Source of the DNA: Candidatus Thiodictyon syntrophicum
GTDB taxonomy: Bacteria; Pseudomonadota; Gammaproteobacteria; Chromatiales; Chromatiaceae
Direction of reading: 5' to 3'
DNA length: 64,000 nucleotides
NCBI RefSeq assembly: GCF_002813775.1
Contig: NZ_CP020370.1
Location: 1,641,501-1,705,500, forward strand
Position numbers and translations under genes: made by a program. The notes under the pieces were generated by a model, which saw nothing but the letters and a program-made list of their open reading frames with translations, was not told the DNA's origin and searched no databases. Every line of letters starts with the position of its first letter. Position 1 is the first letter of the stretch. This document shows positions 17,564 to 25,806 of the stretch, in pieces.

Positions 17564-17726
17564 TCCGCGCACTGCTGCAACAGGCCCCCACCGGAGATCC
17601 CACCATCCAAGCCTACATCGACCGCTACATCGAGCAAGGCAGACAACAGGGTGTCACGCAGGGTGTCGAGCAGGGCAGGCGGCAGGGCGAGGCCGCGATG
17701 CTGCTGCGTTTGATCGACCCCCCAGC
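17564..17726 (+). pseudogene. Remnant of an Rpn-type C-terminal region
   Basis: Directly after the Uma2 stop, one frame reads VRALLQQAPTGDPTIQAYID and RYIEQGRQQGVTQGVEQGRR, ending with QGEAAMLLRLID. This is the charged QG-rich linker that precedes the DUF4351 tail of Rpn-family proteins. It has no start of its own and stops where the palindromic element begins at 17727, so it is a fragment cut by recombination or element insertion. It could alternatively be an old tail of the Uma2 gene itself. Confidence 0.5.
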
Positions 17727-17836
17727 CGGACGGGGCATTCGCCCCGTCCGAAACGTTTTCCTTTGACCTGCCGATTGGTGCCACCGTCCGGCGCAGCGTC
17801 AAACGTTTGGGGCAGGGCGAAGGCCCCGTCCGGCCT
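17727..17836 (-). repeat. Two-hairpin palindromic element (REPIN-like), inverted copy
   Basis: Hairpin 1 is a perfect 10-bp stem with a 4-base loop (CGGACGGGGC-ATTC-GCCCCGTCCG, 17727-17750). A spacer with AAACGTTTTCCTTTGACCTG follows, then a degenerate second hairpin (about 17809-17834). Read on the minus strand it matches the elements at 41801, 42894 and 49571. It ends about 50 bp before the first intact Rpn gene. Confidence 0.85.
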
Positions 17837-17882
17837 TGAAGGATCGCTTCCCTGACGGACCCCCGAGCAAAGCCGGATCGCA

Positions 17883-18758
17883 ATGAAGACCGACAAACAG
17901 ATCTACACCCTGTTGGGCGCTGACCCCGACTTCCTGCGCGTACTCACCGACGGCATCGCCGTGCGCGGGCCCTACCTGTTCGAGGCGCTCGACGTCAAAG
18001 GACTGGAGCGGCGCACCGACGGCGTCCTGATCCCGCGGGCGCAAGACGAAGACATCTGGGTCATGGAATTTCAGGCGCAGTCGGACCCGCTCATCTATCA
18101 CCGCCTGTTGCTGGAAATGGCCCTGGTGGGGGAGCGCCATCCCCAGCGGGTGGTGCGCGGCTTCGTCCTATTCGCCGAGGCCGCCCTGGACCCCTGCACC
18201 GAGCCCTGGCACGGGCTGATGACGCGCGATCACCAGCCGCCGCTGCGCCGCGCCTATCTGCCCGAGGTGCTCAAGCGCCTGGCGCGCGAGGTTCCGGACC
18301 ACCCGCTGCTCGGGGTCTTCCTGCCCTACCTGGAGGCCGACCTGGAGCGCTTGCGTCGGCAAGCCCCAACGGTCTATCGTCAATTGCAAGCAACCGCCCT
18401 GCCGGAAGCCTCGCGTCGCCACTGTGTCGCGGTGTTTCAATCCTGGCTGATGGCGCGGTTCAAATCGCTGAGCCTGGAGGAGATCCTGAAGATGTTAGGC
18501 GAACTCACCCCACTCGAAGAGACCCGGGCCTACAAGGAACTGGTGGCCAAGGGCGTGACCATTGGCCACCAAGAGGGCCGCCGACGCGAAGCACGCCGAC
18601 TGGTGCTGCTGCAACTCCAACGGCGCATCGGCGTGGTGCCCGCTGCCCAGCAGCGGCGCATCGCCGCCTTATCGGTCGAGCAACTGGAGTCCCTGGGCAC
18701 CGCCCTGCTGGACTTTCGCGACCTGTCGGAACTCAACGCCTGGTTGGCAGACCACTGA
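17883..18758 (+). CDS. Rpn-family putative nuclease/transposase (DUF2887-like), copy 1
   Basis: The ATG 17883 start has the leader AGCAAAGCCGGATCGCA shared with copies 3 and 4. The product has 291 residues. The N-terminal half has PD-(D/E)XK-type elements: FEALDVKGLERRTDGVLIP with Asp46, and IWVMEFQAQSDP with Glu62-x-Gln64 in place of E-x-K. The C-terminal half is helical (GHQEGRRREARRLVLLQLQR) and ends with a DUF4351-like EQLESLGTALLDFRDLSELN. Rpn proteins of E. coli are nucleases that promote RecA-independent recombination; several are toxic and phage-responsive. This lineage (DUF2887) is common in cyanobacteria and purple sulfur bacteria, and its function is not established. It is part of a tandem array. 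Confidence 0.88.
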   Translation: MKTDKQIYTLLGADPDFLRVLTDGIAVRGPYLFEALDVKGLERRTDGVLIPRAQDEDIWVMEFQAQSDPLIYHRLLLEMALVGERHPQRVVRGFVLFAEAALDPCTEPWHGLMTRDHQPPLRRAYLPEVLKRLAREVPDHPLLGVFLPYLEADLERLRRQAPTVYRQLQATALPEASRRHCVAVFQSWLMARFKSLSLEEILKMLGELTPLEETRAYKELVAKGVTIGHQEGRRREARRLVLLQLQRRIGVVPAAQQRRIAALSVEQLESLGTALLDFRDLSELNAWLADH

Positions 18759-19204
18759 GCGACCCGAATGACGCGGCCGGGGCCTCGTCGCGGCTGAAGC
18801 CGCTGTCACTCGACCTTCGGTGGGGGGCGATGTCGTTGGCTGACATGGGCCTGCGACCGCCAAACGACCGGAGGTCGAGGCTTCAGCCGGTCGGCGCCCG
18901 GGTCGGGCACGGCGTCGGCTGGGGCCTTGGACCCTGGGGGCGCCGCACCCCAGTGCGGCGCGGTCTCGCGCAAGATAATGATTCTTGATCTGGCGGGCCG
19001 ACCTTGGTTTCCGGGGAACGGGCCGGACGGGGTATGCCCCATCAACCGCGGCGGGACTGGGCAGTCACCCCGTCCCGGACAGTTATTCCGTGGCCGACCC
19101 TGGATATGGGCCGGCGGCCTCGGGGAAAACGTTTCGGACGGGGCGAATGCCCCGTCCGGCCCTAGCGCCCGCCCATCCAGCCCCAGGATCGAACGCAGAT
19201 CGCG
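18759..19204. repeat. 446-bp spacer of the Rpn array, copy 1, with palindromic elements
   Basis: Near-identical (a few mismatches by eye) to 21832-22277, and located at the same place between two Rpn genes. It contains inverted GTCGCGGCTGAAGCCGC / GAGGCTTCAGCCGGTCGG-type repeats, a second palindrome block near 19020-19085, and a perfect CGGACGGGGC-GAAT-GCCCCGTCCG hairpin at 19135-19158, 46 bp before the next start codon. Frames of 86-93 codons exist but show no protein signature. No gene recognised. Confidence 0.85.
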
Positions 19205-19858
19205 ATGAAGACCGACAAACAGATCTACACCCTGCTGGGCGCTGACCCCGACTTCCTGCGCGTACTCACCGACGGCATCGCCGTGCGCGGGCCCTACCTG
19301 TTCGAGGCGCTCGACGTCAAAGGACTGGAGCGGCGCACCGACGGCGTCCTGATCCCGCGGGCGCAAGACGAAGACATCTGGGTCATGGAATTTCAGGCGC
19401 AGTCGGACCCGCTCATCTATCACCGCCTGTTGCTGGAAATGGCCCTGGTGGGGGAGCGCCATCCCCAGCGGGTGGTGCGCGGCTTCGTCCTATTCGCCGA
19501 GGCCGCCCTGGACCCCTGCACCGAGCCCTGGCACGGGCTGATGACGCGCGATCACCAGCCGCCGCTGCGCCGCGCCTATCTGCCCGAGGTGCTCAAGCGC
19601 CTGGCGCGCGAGGTTCCGGACCACCCGCTGCTCGGGGTCTTCCTGCCCTACCTGGAGGCCGACCTGGAGCGCTTGCGTCGGCAAGCCCCAACGGTCTATC
19701 GTCAATTGCAAGCAACCGCCCTGCCGGAAGCCTCGCGTCGCCACTGTGTCGAGGTGTTTCAATCCTGGCTGAACACCCGGGCCGGACGGGGCATTCGCCC
19801 CGTTCGCAAGGTTTTGGGTGGCGCGACGAGCCCTGGTTCCCACGCTGGCCTCGGATAG
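19205..19858 (+). pseudogene. Rpn-family gene, copy 2, 3'-truncated by a palindromic element
   Basis: Residues 1 to about 188 are almost identical to copy 1, including Asp46 and Glu62-x-Gln64. After VFQSWL the frame enters the palindromic hairpin at 19783-19806 and continues as unrelated sequence (NTRAGRGIRPVRKVLGG) to a stop at 19858. The helical DUF4351-like C-terminal part is lost. The same hairpin-derived tail, GRGIRPVRNVFL, ends the remnant at 17726-17766, so two Rpn reading frames end in the same element. The nuclease-like domain is complete, so a shortened product may still be made. Confidence 0.8.
19783..19806 (-). repeat. Palindromic hairpin (REP-like) inside truncated Rpn copy 2
   Basis: CGGACGGGGC-ATTC-GCCCCGTTCG, the core hairpin in inverted orientation with one mismatch near the end. 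It marks the exact point where homology to the intact Rpn copies is lost. Confidence 0.85.
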
Positions 19859-19865
19859 GGGGCGC

Positions 19866-19883
19866 CAAGGCTGAAGCCTTGGA
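19866..19883. repeat. 18-bp palindrome CCAAGGCTGAAGCCTTGG
   Basis: Short palindrome followed by ACTCC. The same palindrome in opposite orientation, also with the GGAGTCC flank, occurs at 60307-60324. It is probably a further small REP-type sequence. Confidence 0.6.
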
Positions 19884-19920
19884 CTCCAGGCGCCCCGGCC
19901 GGCGGGGTCCGTGCTAGCCT

Positions 19921-19998
19921 ATGTCCATGACCACCACCGCCCCGGGGGACGCCCATGTCGCAGACCGCCCTTGCCGAACCGCGTCGCACGCGGCCTGA
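19921..19998 (+). promoter_or_regulatory. Conserved leader ORF overlapping the start of a Uma2 gene (copy 1)
   Basis: ATG TCC ATG ACC ... TGA, 25 codons, reading MSMTTTAPGDAHVADRPCRT. It starts 34 bp before the Uma2 ATG (19955), runs in a different frame and stops 44 bp inside it. The equivalent ORF is present at 41972, 43047 and 49705. It may be a leader for translational coupling, or a by-product of a shared leader. Confidence 0.4.
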
Positions 19999-20935
19999 AC
20001 CGGCTGGTGCCGTGCCGCCTTCTCAAGCCGGCCGCCACGTCTCGGAGGAGGAGTACTGGCGCGACTACTACCTCGAGTCTGACGTCCACTATGAATGGAA
20101 CAACGGGCGTCTGGAGGAAAAGCCGGTGTCCAACTACGAAACCTTCCTCGTCTACCACTGGTTCATGCTGCTGCTGGAGCACTTTCTAACCGCCCGGCCC
20201 ATCGCCAGGATGGTCGCGCTGGAGATGGGCTTTCGGCTGCCGCTGCCGACCGGCACCGTCATCCGCAAGCCCGACTTCGGCGTGGTCTGCAATGACAACC
20301 CGCAGCCGCTGTTGCCGCTGGATGCGTCCTATCAGGGCGTCTTCGACCTTTGCGTCGAGGCCCTATCGGATCAGGAGCACCGCGACATCCTGCGCGATAC
20401 CGTGCTCAAGAAGGCCGAGTATGCCGCCGGCGGCGTCCCGGAGTATTACATCCTGCACCGCGCGCCTGAGCAGCAGGCGTTCTTCACCCGCACGGCGGCG
20501 GGTATCTATGTCCCCATTGCGCCCGACGATGGCGTGATCCGCTCACGGGTCCTGCCCGGCCTGCAGTTTCGGCTGGCCGACCTCTGCCGCCGGCCCGAAC
20601 ATGGAACGCTACGCGATGATCCGGTCTATGCCGCCTTCGTGCTGCCTGGCTGGCGCGCGGCCGAGGAGCGTGCCGCAGCACTGGCGCAGGCCTTGCAGCA
20701 GGCCGAACAGCTCGCCGCCGCCGAAAAGGCCCAGGGCAAGGCCGAGGGCAAGGCCGACGGCCTGAAGCGGTTGCTGGCGCGCCGCTTCGGTGTCCTGCCC
20801 CGGTGGGCAGTCCAGCGTCTGGACACCGCCGCCATCGATCAATTGGACGGCTGGCTGGAGGGGATCTTCGAGGCCCAGAGCCTGGAGGGCCTGCTCGGCC
20901 CCAAGCCCCGGCGGGGCGTCCCGAAGGCGCGCTAG
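19955..20935 (+). CDS. Uma2-family (DUF820) putative endonuclease
   Basis: ATG 19955 follows a GGGGGAC ribosome-binding site. The product has 326 residues with the full Uma2 motif set: YEWNNGRLEEKPVSNYET, VIRKPDFGVV (Asp107), FDLCVEALSD (Glu135) and KKAEYAAGGVPEYYIL (Lys152/153), a complete PD-(D/E)XK-like triad. The C-terminal third is a charged Ala-rich helix (AAAEKAQGKAEGKADGLK) ending in a DUF4351-like LDTAAIDQLDGWLEGIFEA, so this copy carries a tail of the Rpn type. It ends 20 bp before Rpn copy 3, suggesting co-transcription. Function in the cell is unknown; the family is strongly amplified in cyanobacteria and some phototrophs. Confidence 0.88.
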   Translation: MSQTALAEPRRTRPEPAGAVPPSQAGRHVSEEEYWRDYYLESDVHYEWNNGRLEEKPVSNYETFLVYHWFMLLLEHFLTARPIARMVALEMGFRLPLPTGTVIRKPDFGVVCNDNPQPLLPLDASYQGVFDLCVEALSDQEHRDILRDTVLKKAEYAAGGVPEYYILHRAPEQQAFFTRTAAGIYVPIAPDDGVIRSRVLPGLQFRLADLCRRPEHGTLRDDPVYAAFVLPGWRAAEERAAALAQALQQAEQLAAAEKAQGKAEGKADGLKRLLARRFGVLPRWAVQRLDTAAIDQLDGWLEGIFEAQSLEGLLGPKPRRGVPKAR

Positions 20936-20955
20936 CGCAGCAAAGCCGGATCGCG

Positions 20956-21831
20956 ATGAAGACCGACAAACAGATCTACACCCTGCTGGGCGCTGACCCC
21001 GACTTCCTGCGCGTACTCACCGACGGCATCGCCGTGCGCGGGCCCTATCTGTTCGAGGCGCTCGACGTCAAAGGACTGGAGCGGCGCACCGACGGCGTCC
21101 TGATCCCGCGGGCGCAAGACGAGGACATCTGGGTGATGGAATTTCAGGCGCAGTCGGACCCGCTGATCTATCACCGCCTGTTGCTGGAGATGGCCCTGGT
21201 GGGGGAGCGCCATCCGCGGCGGGTGGTGCGCGGCTTCGTCCTATTCGCCGAGGCCACACTGGACCCCTGCACCGAGCCCTGGCACGGGCTGATGACGCGC
21301 GATCCCCAGCCGCCGCTACGCCGCGCCTATCTGCCCGAGGTGCTCAAGCGCCTGGCGCGCGAGGCCCCGGACCACCCGCTGCTCGGGGTCTTCCTGCCCT
21401 ACCTGGAGGCCGACCTGGAGCGCTTGCGTCGGCAAGCCCCAACGGTCTATCGTCAATTGCAAGCAACCGCCCTGCCGGAAGCCTCGCGTCGCCACTGTGT
21501 CGCGGTGTTTCAATCCTGGCTGATGGCGCGGTTCAAATCGCTGAGCCTGGAGGAGATCCTGAAGATGTTAGGCGAACTCACCCCACTCGAAGAGACCCGG
21601 GCCTACAAGGAACTGGTGGCCAAGGGCGTGACCATTGGCCACCAAGAGGGCCGCCGACGCGAAGCACGCCGACTGGTGCTGCTGCTGCTCCAGCGGCGCA
21701 TCGGCGTGGTGCCCGCTGCCCAACAGCGGCGCATCGCCGCCTTATCGGTCGAGCAACTGGAGTCCCTGGGCACCGCCCTGCTGGACTTTCGCGACCTGTC
21801 GGAACTCAACGCCTGGTTGGCAGACCACTGA
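20956..21831 (+). CDS. Rpn-family putative nuclease/transposase, copy 3
   Basis: The start at ATG 20956 is the same MKTDKQIYTLL N-terminus as the other copies; the frame is open further upstream but overlaps the Uma2 gene. The product of 291 residues differs from copy 1 at only a few positions (for example ERHPRRVV, AEATLDPC, REAPDHP, LVLLLLQRR). Asp46 and Glu62-x-Gln64 are kept. It follows Uma2 by 20 bp with the shared leader GCAAAGCCGGATCGCG but without the hairpin found before copies 2 and 4. Confidence 0.88.
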   Translation: MKTDKQIYTLLGADPDFLRVLTDGIAVRGPYLFEALDVKGLERRTDGVLIPRAQDEDIWVMEFQAQSDPLIYHRLLLEMALVGERHPRRVVRGFVLFAEATLDPCTEPWHGLMTRDPQPPLRRAYLPEVLKRLAREAPDHPLLGVFLPYLEADLERLRRQAPTVYRQLQATALPEASRRHCVAVFQSWLMARFKSLSLEEILKMLGELTPLEETRAYKELVAKGVTIGHQEGRRREARRLVLLLLQRRIGVVPAAQQRRIAALSVEQLESLGTALLDFRDLSELNAWLADH

Positions 21832-22277
21832 GCGACCCGAATGACGCGGCCGGGGCCTCGTCGCGGCTGAAGCCGCTGTCACTCGACCTTCGGTGGGGGG
21901 CGATGGCGTTGGCTGACATGGGCCTGCGACCGCCAAACGACCGGAGGTCGAGGCTTCAGCCGGTCGGCGCCCGGGTCGGGCACGGCGTCGGCTGGGGCCT
22001 TGGACCCTGGGGGCGCCGCACCCCAGTGCGGCGCGGTCTCGCGCAAGATAATGATTCTTGATCTGGCGGGCCGACCTTGGTTTCCGGGGAACGGGCCGGA
22101 CGGGGTATGCCCCATCAACCGCGGCGGGACTGGGCAGTCACCCCGTCCCGGACAGTTATTCCGTGGCCGACCCTGGATATGGGCCGGCGGCCTCGGGGAA
22201 AACGTTTCGGACGGGGCGAATGCCCCGTCCGGCCCTAGCGCCCGCCCGTCCAGCCCCAGGATCAAACGCAGATCGCG
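21832..22277. repeat. 446-bp spacer of the Rpn array, copy 2
   Basis: Duplicate of 18759-19204; I see about three differences (for example T to G in the GATGGCGTTGG stretch, and CCATCC to CCGTCC). It contains the same palindromes, with the core hairpin at 22208-22231, 46 bp before Rpn copy 4. No gene recognised. Confidence 0.88.
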
Positions 22278-23189
22278 ATGAAGACCGACAAACAGATCTA
22301 CACCCTGCTGGGCGCTGACCCCGACTTCCTGCGCGTGCTCACCGACGGCATCGCCGTGCGCGGGGCCTACCTGTTCGAGGCGCTCGACGTCAAAGGGCTG
22401 GAGCGGCGCACCGACGGCGTCCTGATCCCGCGGGCGGTCGACGAGGACATCTGGGTCATGGAATTTCAGGCGCAGGCAGACCCGCTCATCTATCACCGCC
22501 TGTTGCTGGAGATGGCCCTGGTGGGGGAGCGCCACCCCCAGCGGGTGGTGCGCGGCTTCGTGCTGTTCGCGGAGGCCACGCTGGACCCCTGCACGGAACC
22601 CTGGCACGGGCTGATGACGCGCGATCCCCAGCCGCCGCTACGCCGCGCCTATCTGCCCGAGGTGCTCAAGCGCCTGGCGCGCGAGGCCCCGGACCACCCG
22701 CTGCTCGGGGTCTTCCTGCCCTACCTGGAGGCCGACCTGGAGCGCTTGCGTCGGCAAGCCCCAACGGTCTATCGTCAATTGCAAGCCAGCGCCCTGCCGG
22801 AAGCCTCGCGTCGGCACTGTGTCGCGGTGTTTCAATCCTGGCTGATGGCGCGGTTCAAATCACTGAGCCTGGAGGAGATCCTGAAGATGTTAGGCGAACT
22901 CACCCCACTCGAAGAGACCCGGGCCTACAAGGAACTGGTGGCCAAGGGCGTAACCATTGGCCGCCAGGAGGGCCGCCAGGAGGGCCGCCAGGAGGGCCGC
23001 CAACAAGGCCGCCGGCGCGAAGCACGCCGACTGGTGCTGCTGTTACTCCAGCGGCGCATCGGCGTGGTGCCCGCCGCCCAACAGCGGTGCATCGCGGCCT
23101 TATCGGTCGAGCAACTGGAGTCCCTGGGTGCCGCCCTGCTGGACTTCCAGGACCGCTCGGAACTCGACGCCTGGCTGGCTGAACACTGA
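22278..23189 (+). CDS. Rpn-family putative nuclease/transposase, copy 4, with expanded QEGR linker
   Basis: A 303-residue protein from ATG 22278, the most divergent of the intact copies (RGAYLFEAL, RAVDEDIWVMEFQAQADP), with Asp46 and Glu62-x-Gln64 kept. Its linker reads GRQEGRQEGRQEGRQQGRR because of a 12-bp tandem repeat, adding 12 residues compared with copies 1 and 3. The C-terminal helical tail ends LLDFQDRSELDAWLAEH. It is the last gene of the array; the polysaccharide locus begins about 420 bp further on. Confidence 0.88.
   Translation: MKTDKQIYTLLGADPDFLRVLTDGIAVRGAYLFEALDVKGLERRTDGVLIPRAVDEDIWVMEFQAQADPLIYHRLLLEMALVGERHPQRVVRGFVLFAEATLDPCTEPWHGLMTRDPQPPLRRAYLPEVLKRLAREAPDHPLLGVFLPYLEADLERLRRQAPTVYRQLQASALPEASRRHCVAVFQSWLMARFKSLSLEEILKMLGELTPLEETRAYKELVAKGVTIGRQEGRQEGRQEGRQQGRRREARRLVLLLLQRRIGVVPAAQQRCIAALSVEQLESLGAALLDFQDRSELDAWLAEH
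22959..23006 (+). repeat. 12-bp tandem repeat (GGCCGCCAGGAG)n in Rpn copy 4
   Basis: Three perfect units and one variant (GGCCGCCAACAA), in frame, encoding GRQE repeats. Copies 1 and 3 have a single GHQE unit at this place. Likely slippage. Confidence 0.9.
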
Positions 23190-23613
23190 TCGATACGGCT
23201 GACTGCCGGGTGTCCCGATTTTCGGGTAAGATCGACAACAGGCAGGGGGCGCCCCAGGCCGCCGGGGAGCGCGGCGCGTGATGGCCACCTTGGCGTGGCC
23301 AACTCCCGCGCTCCTACGGGTTCAAAACGGACGCGATTGAGCGCTAAAATACCGATCCGGCTGGACCAGCGCCCTCATAGACTGGCCTCGAACGTCCTCC
23401 AGCCACCTCTGAGGGTGACAGCCGTCGCGGCCCGGGGGCCCCTCCTACGCCGTAGGAGCGGCCCCCAGGCCGCGACGGGCAGTCGCAAGGGCGCGTGGCC
23501 TGAGGGATGATCAAGACCCACAGACAGGCCCGCGTAACCACAAGACGCCTTCCGACCAAGACCCCAGCCCGCGTCGCGAGTCGGCGCAAAATGAGACCCA
23601 TGTCCCCGAGTCG
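23190..23613. other. Intergenic region with long inverted repeat
   Basis: 424 bp without a convincing gene. It holds an imperfect hairpin at about 23422-23478 (GTCGCGGCC...GGAGC arms around CTACGCCGTAG), a widespread GTAGGAGCGGCC...GGCCGCGAC type of repeat, also present at 41353-41414. A further G+C-rich inverted sequence lies at about 23245-23320. The promoter of the exporter operon presumably lies at the right end but I cannot point to hexamers. Confidence 0.6.
23422..23478. repeat. REP-type hairpin, GTCGCGGCC...GGCCGCGAC family, copy 1
   Basis: Arms CCGTCGCGGCC (23422-) and GGCCGCGACGG (-23478) with GGGGGCC/GGCCCCC and CTACG/CGTAG inner pairing. A second copy is at 41353-41414. Independent of the CGGACGGGGC family. 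Confidence 0.75.
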
Positions 23614-24465
23614 ATGACCGAACCACGCATCACCGTCTACACCCCGGAGTCGTCGCTCGCCAGTCCGGGCGTCATGATCCGCGACATGTTCCGCGACCTC
23701 GCCGCTGGCCGCGAGTTGGCCTGGCGCCTGGCGGTCCGCGACACCAGCGCCCAGTACCGCCAAGCCTACCTTGGCATCCTCTGGGCCTTCATCATGCCCC
23801 TGACCAACACCGTCACCTGGGTCTTCCTGAGCCAGGCCGGGATCGTCACGGTGGGCGATACCGCCCTGCCATACCCGGCCTACGTCTTCAGCGGCACCAT
23901 CCTGTGGTCCATCCTGATGGACGCCCTGAACGCCCCGCTGGCGCAGACCAACGGCGCCCGCGCCATGCTGGCCAAGCTCAACTTCCCGCGCGAGGCGCTG
24001 CTGCTTGCCGGCATCTACAAGGTCCTGTTCAATGCCGCGATCAAGGTCAGCCTGCTGATCGCCGCGCTGCTCCTGTTCGGGATCAACCCCGGGTTCGGGC
24101 TCTTGTGGTTTCCGCTGGGCATCCTGTCGCTGATCCTGGTCGGCACCGCGATCGGCCTCCTGATTACGCCGGTCGGGATGCTCTATACCGATGTCGGGCG
24201 CGTCCTGTCGCTCCTGATGCAGTTTCTCATGTACCTAACGCCGGTCGTCTTTCCAATGCCGAAGGAGGGTTGGCCCGCACTGGTATTTCAGGTCAACCCG
24301 CTGACGCCGCTGATACTCACCAGCCGCGATTGGCTCACGGGTCTGAGCCCTGTGTACCTGGACTATTTCCTCGTGGTCAACGGTGCGGCCTTTCTCCTGT
24401 TGCTCCTGGTATGGGTGGCGTACCGGCTCGCGATGCCTATTCTGATCGAGAGGATGAGTGCGTGA
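23614..24465 (+). CDS. wzm: ABC-2 polysaccharide exporter permease (Wzm/KpsM type)
   Basis: A 283-residue integral membrane protein with about six hydrophobic segments and the family's N-terminal cytoplasmic stretch (LAWRLAVRDTSAQYRQAYLG, ILWAF). Also seen are LPYPAYVFSGTILWSIL and the C-terminal LTPVVFPMP...NPLTPLILTSRDWL arrangement of polyol-phosphate/polysaccharide exporters. It pairs with the ATPase gene 63 bp downstream to form a lipid-linked polysaccharide exporter in the inner membrane. The substrate could be O-antigen or an exopolysaccharide; the locus contents favour a glycan built on a lipid carrier. Confidence 0.92.
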   Translation: MTEPRITVYTPESSLASPGVMIRDMFRDLAAGRELAWRLAVRDTSAQYRQAYLGILWAFIMPLTNTVTWVFLSQAGIVTVGDTALPYPAYVFSGTILWSILMDALNAPLAQTNGARAMLAKLNFPREALLLAGIYKVLFNAAIKVSLLIAALLLFGINPGFGLLWFPLGILSLILVGTAIGLLITPVGMLYTDVGRVLSLLMQFLMYLTPVVFPMPKEGWPALVFQVNPLTPLILTSRDWLTGLSPVYLDYFLVVNGAAFLLLLLVWVAYRLAMPILIERMSA

Positions 24466-24528
24466 GCGGCAACGTGGCAGTTGGATACGGGCTCGGGGGC
24501 CGTTCCACACACCTGCAGGGTCGTTGTC

Positions 24529-25740
24529 ATGAGTGACACCCTGATCAGAGCCGAAGGCGTCTCCAAGAAATTTTGCCGCAGCTTGAAGAAATCGCTGTGG
24601 TACGGATTGCAGGACCTTGGCCAAGAACTGCGCGGTCATCGGCATGGCGGTCAGGGCGAGTTGCGGTCCGATGAGTTCTGGGCCGTGCATGACATCAACT
24701 TTGAGTTGAAGCGGGGCGAATGCCTGGGGCTGATCGGTCGCAACGGAGCCGGCAAGACCACCCTGCTACGCATGCTCAACGGACTGATCAAGCCCGATCA
24801 GGGACGCATTGAAATCCGCGGTCGTATCGCCGCATTGATTGCGCTCGGTGCGGGCTTTAATCCAATTTTGACCGGCCGCGAAAACATCTATGTCAACGCA
24901 TCGGTGCTCGGCCTTTCCAAGCAAGAGATCGCGCGGCTTATCGATGATATCATTGAATTCTCCGAGATTGACGAATTCATCGATTCTCCGGTGCAGAATT
25001 ACAGTTCCGGAATGCAGGTTCGCCTTGGGTTTGCCGTTGCGACGGCGCTGCGGCCGGATGTGCTGCTGCTGGATGAGATATTGGCCGTCGGTGACTCTGC
25101 GTTTCGCGCGAAGTGCTTTAATCGCATACAGGATACCATTCAAGACTGTGCAGTGATATTCGTATCGCATTCTATGCCCCAAGTGACTCGGATCTCCGAC
25201 CAGCTTCTGCTTATGAACAAGGGTCGTCGTTTGGCTTCCGGCCCCGATCTCGGTGAGATTATTGCCAGGTACAACAGTCTCACCGCCGAGGAGGCTTACA
25301 CCGCCAGAAGTGAGGGAAGTCACAAAGCCACGATCGAGTCCGTCAGCTTGTGCGACAGCCTAAGCAATGAAGTCGCCGAGTTGTCGCACGGCGATCCATT
25401 CGCAATCCTTTTGAACACTCACTTGCCAAAGGCTATTCAACACGCAGACCCGCGGATACTTATAACCATCGCCGACCAGGACGATTCACCTGTCGCACAG
25501 ATTTCCGATCGCATTGATGTCCAAGACGGCATAGAACGTTACGCATTATACTTGCATTTCGAGTCGACGCCCTTTAATGCTGGGCGTTACTCGATTACGG
25601 CGAACCTGCTGTTGGGACCGCGCGGAGAATTGGCTCATCGCCTACCGCGATGTGTTGGGTTCACGGTTCGCCATACTTTTGTCGGCTATGCTCCTATATT
25701 GCTGCGACCATCTCATTATTCTGTGCGGCCTTTGGCCTGA
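24529..25740 (+). CDS. wzt: ABC polysaccharide exporter ATPase (Wzt type)
   Basis: The start chosen is ATG 24529 (MSDTLIRAEGVSKKF), the usual N-terminus; the frame is open to 24481. The product has 403 residues with Walker A GLIGRNGAGKTTLL, signature YSSGMQVRLGFAVA, Walker B VLLLDEILAVGD and switch His (VSHSMPQV). Residues about 260-403 form a Wzt-like C-terminal domain, which in O-antigen exporters binds the modified end of the glycan. From about here the DNA is visibly less G+C-rich than its surroundings, continuing to about 30.3 kb. Confidence 0.92.
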   Translation: MSDTLIRAEGVSKKFCRSLKKSLWYGLQDLGQELRGHRHGGQGELRSDEFWAVHDINFELKRGECLGLIGRNGAGKTTLLRMLNGLIKPDQGRIEIRGRIAALIALGAGFNPILTGRENIYVNASVLGLSKQEIARLIDDIIEFSEIDEFIDSPVQNYSSGMQVRLGFAVATALRPDVLLLDEILAVGDSAFRAKCFNRIQDTIQDCAVIFVSHSMPQVTRISDQLLLMNKGRRLASGPDLGEIIARYNSLTAEEAYTARSEGSHKATIESVSLCDSLSNEVAELSHGDPFAILLNTHLPKAIQHADPRILITIADQDDSPVAQISDRIDVQDGIERYALYLHFESTPFNAGRYSITANLLLGPRGELAHRLPRCVGFTVRHTFVGYAPILLRPSHYSVRPLA

Positions 25741-25806
25741 CCGTACTTCCCAGTCGCCACCGGCCAGCCGTCAAGGCCGGCATAACTCATTCGATGGTTG
25801 CGTATT

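Noticed and set aside
18806-19462. Minus-strand frame of 218 codons across the spacer and Rpn copy 2 start (and its twin at 21879-22607)
   Set aside because: It runs through palindromes and the antisense of the Rpn N-terminus; its conservation is explained by the segmental duplication.
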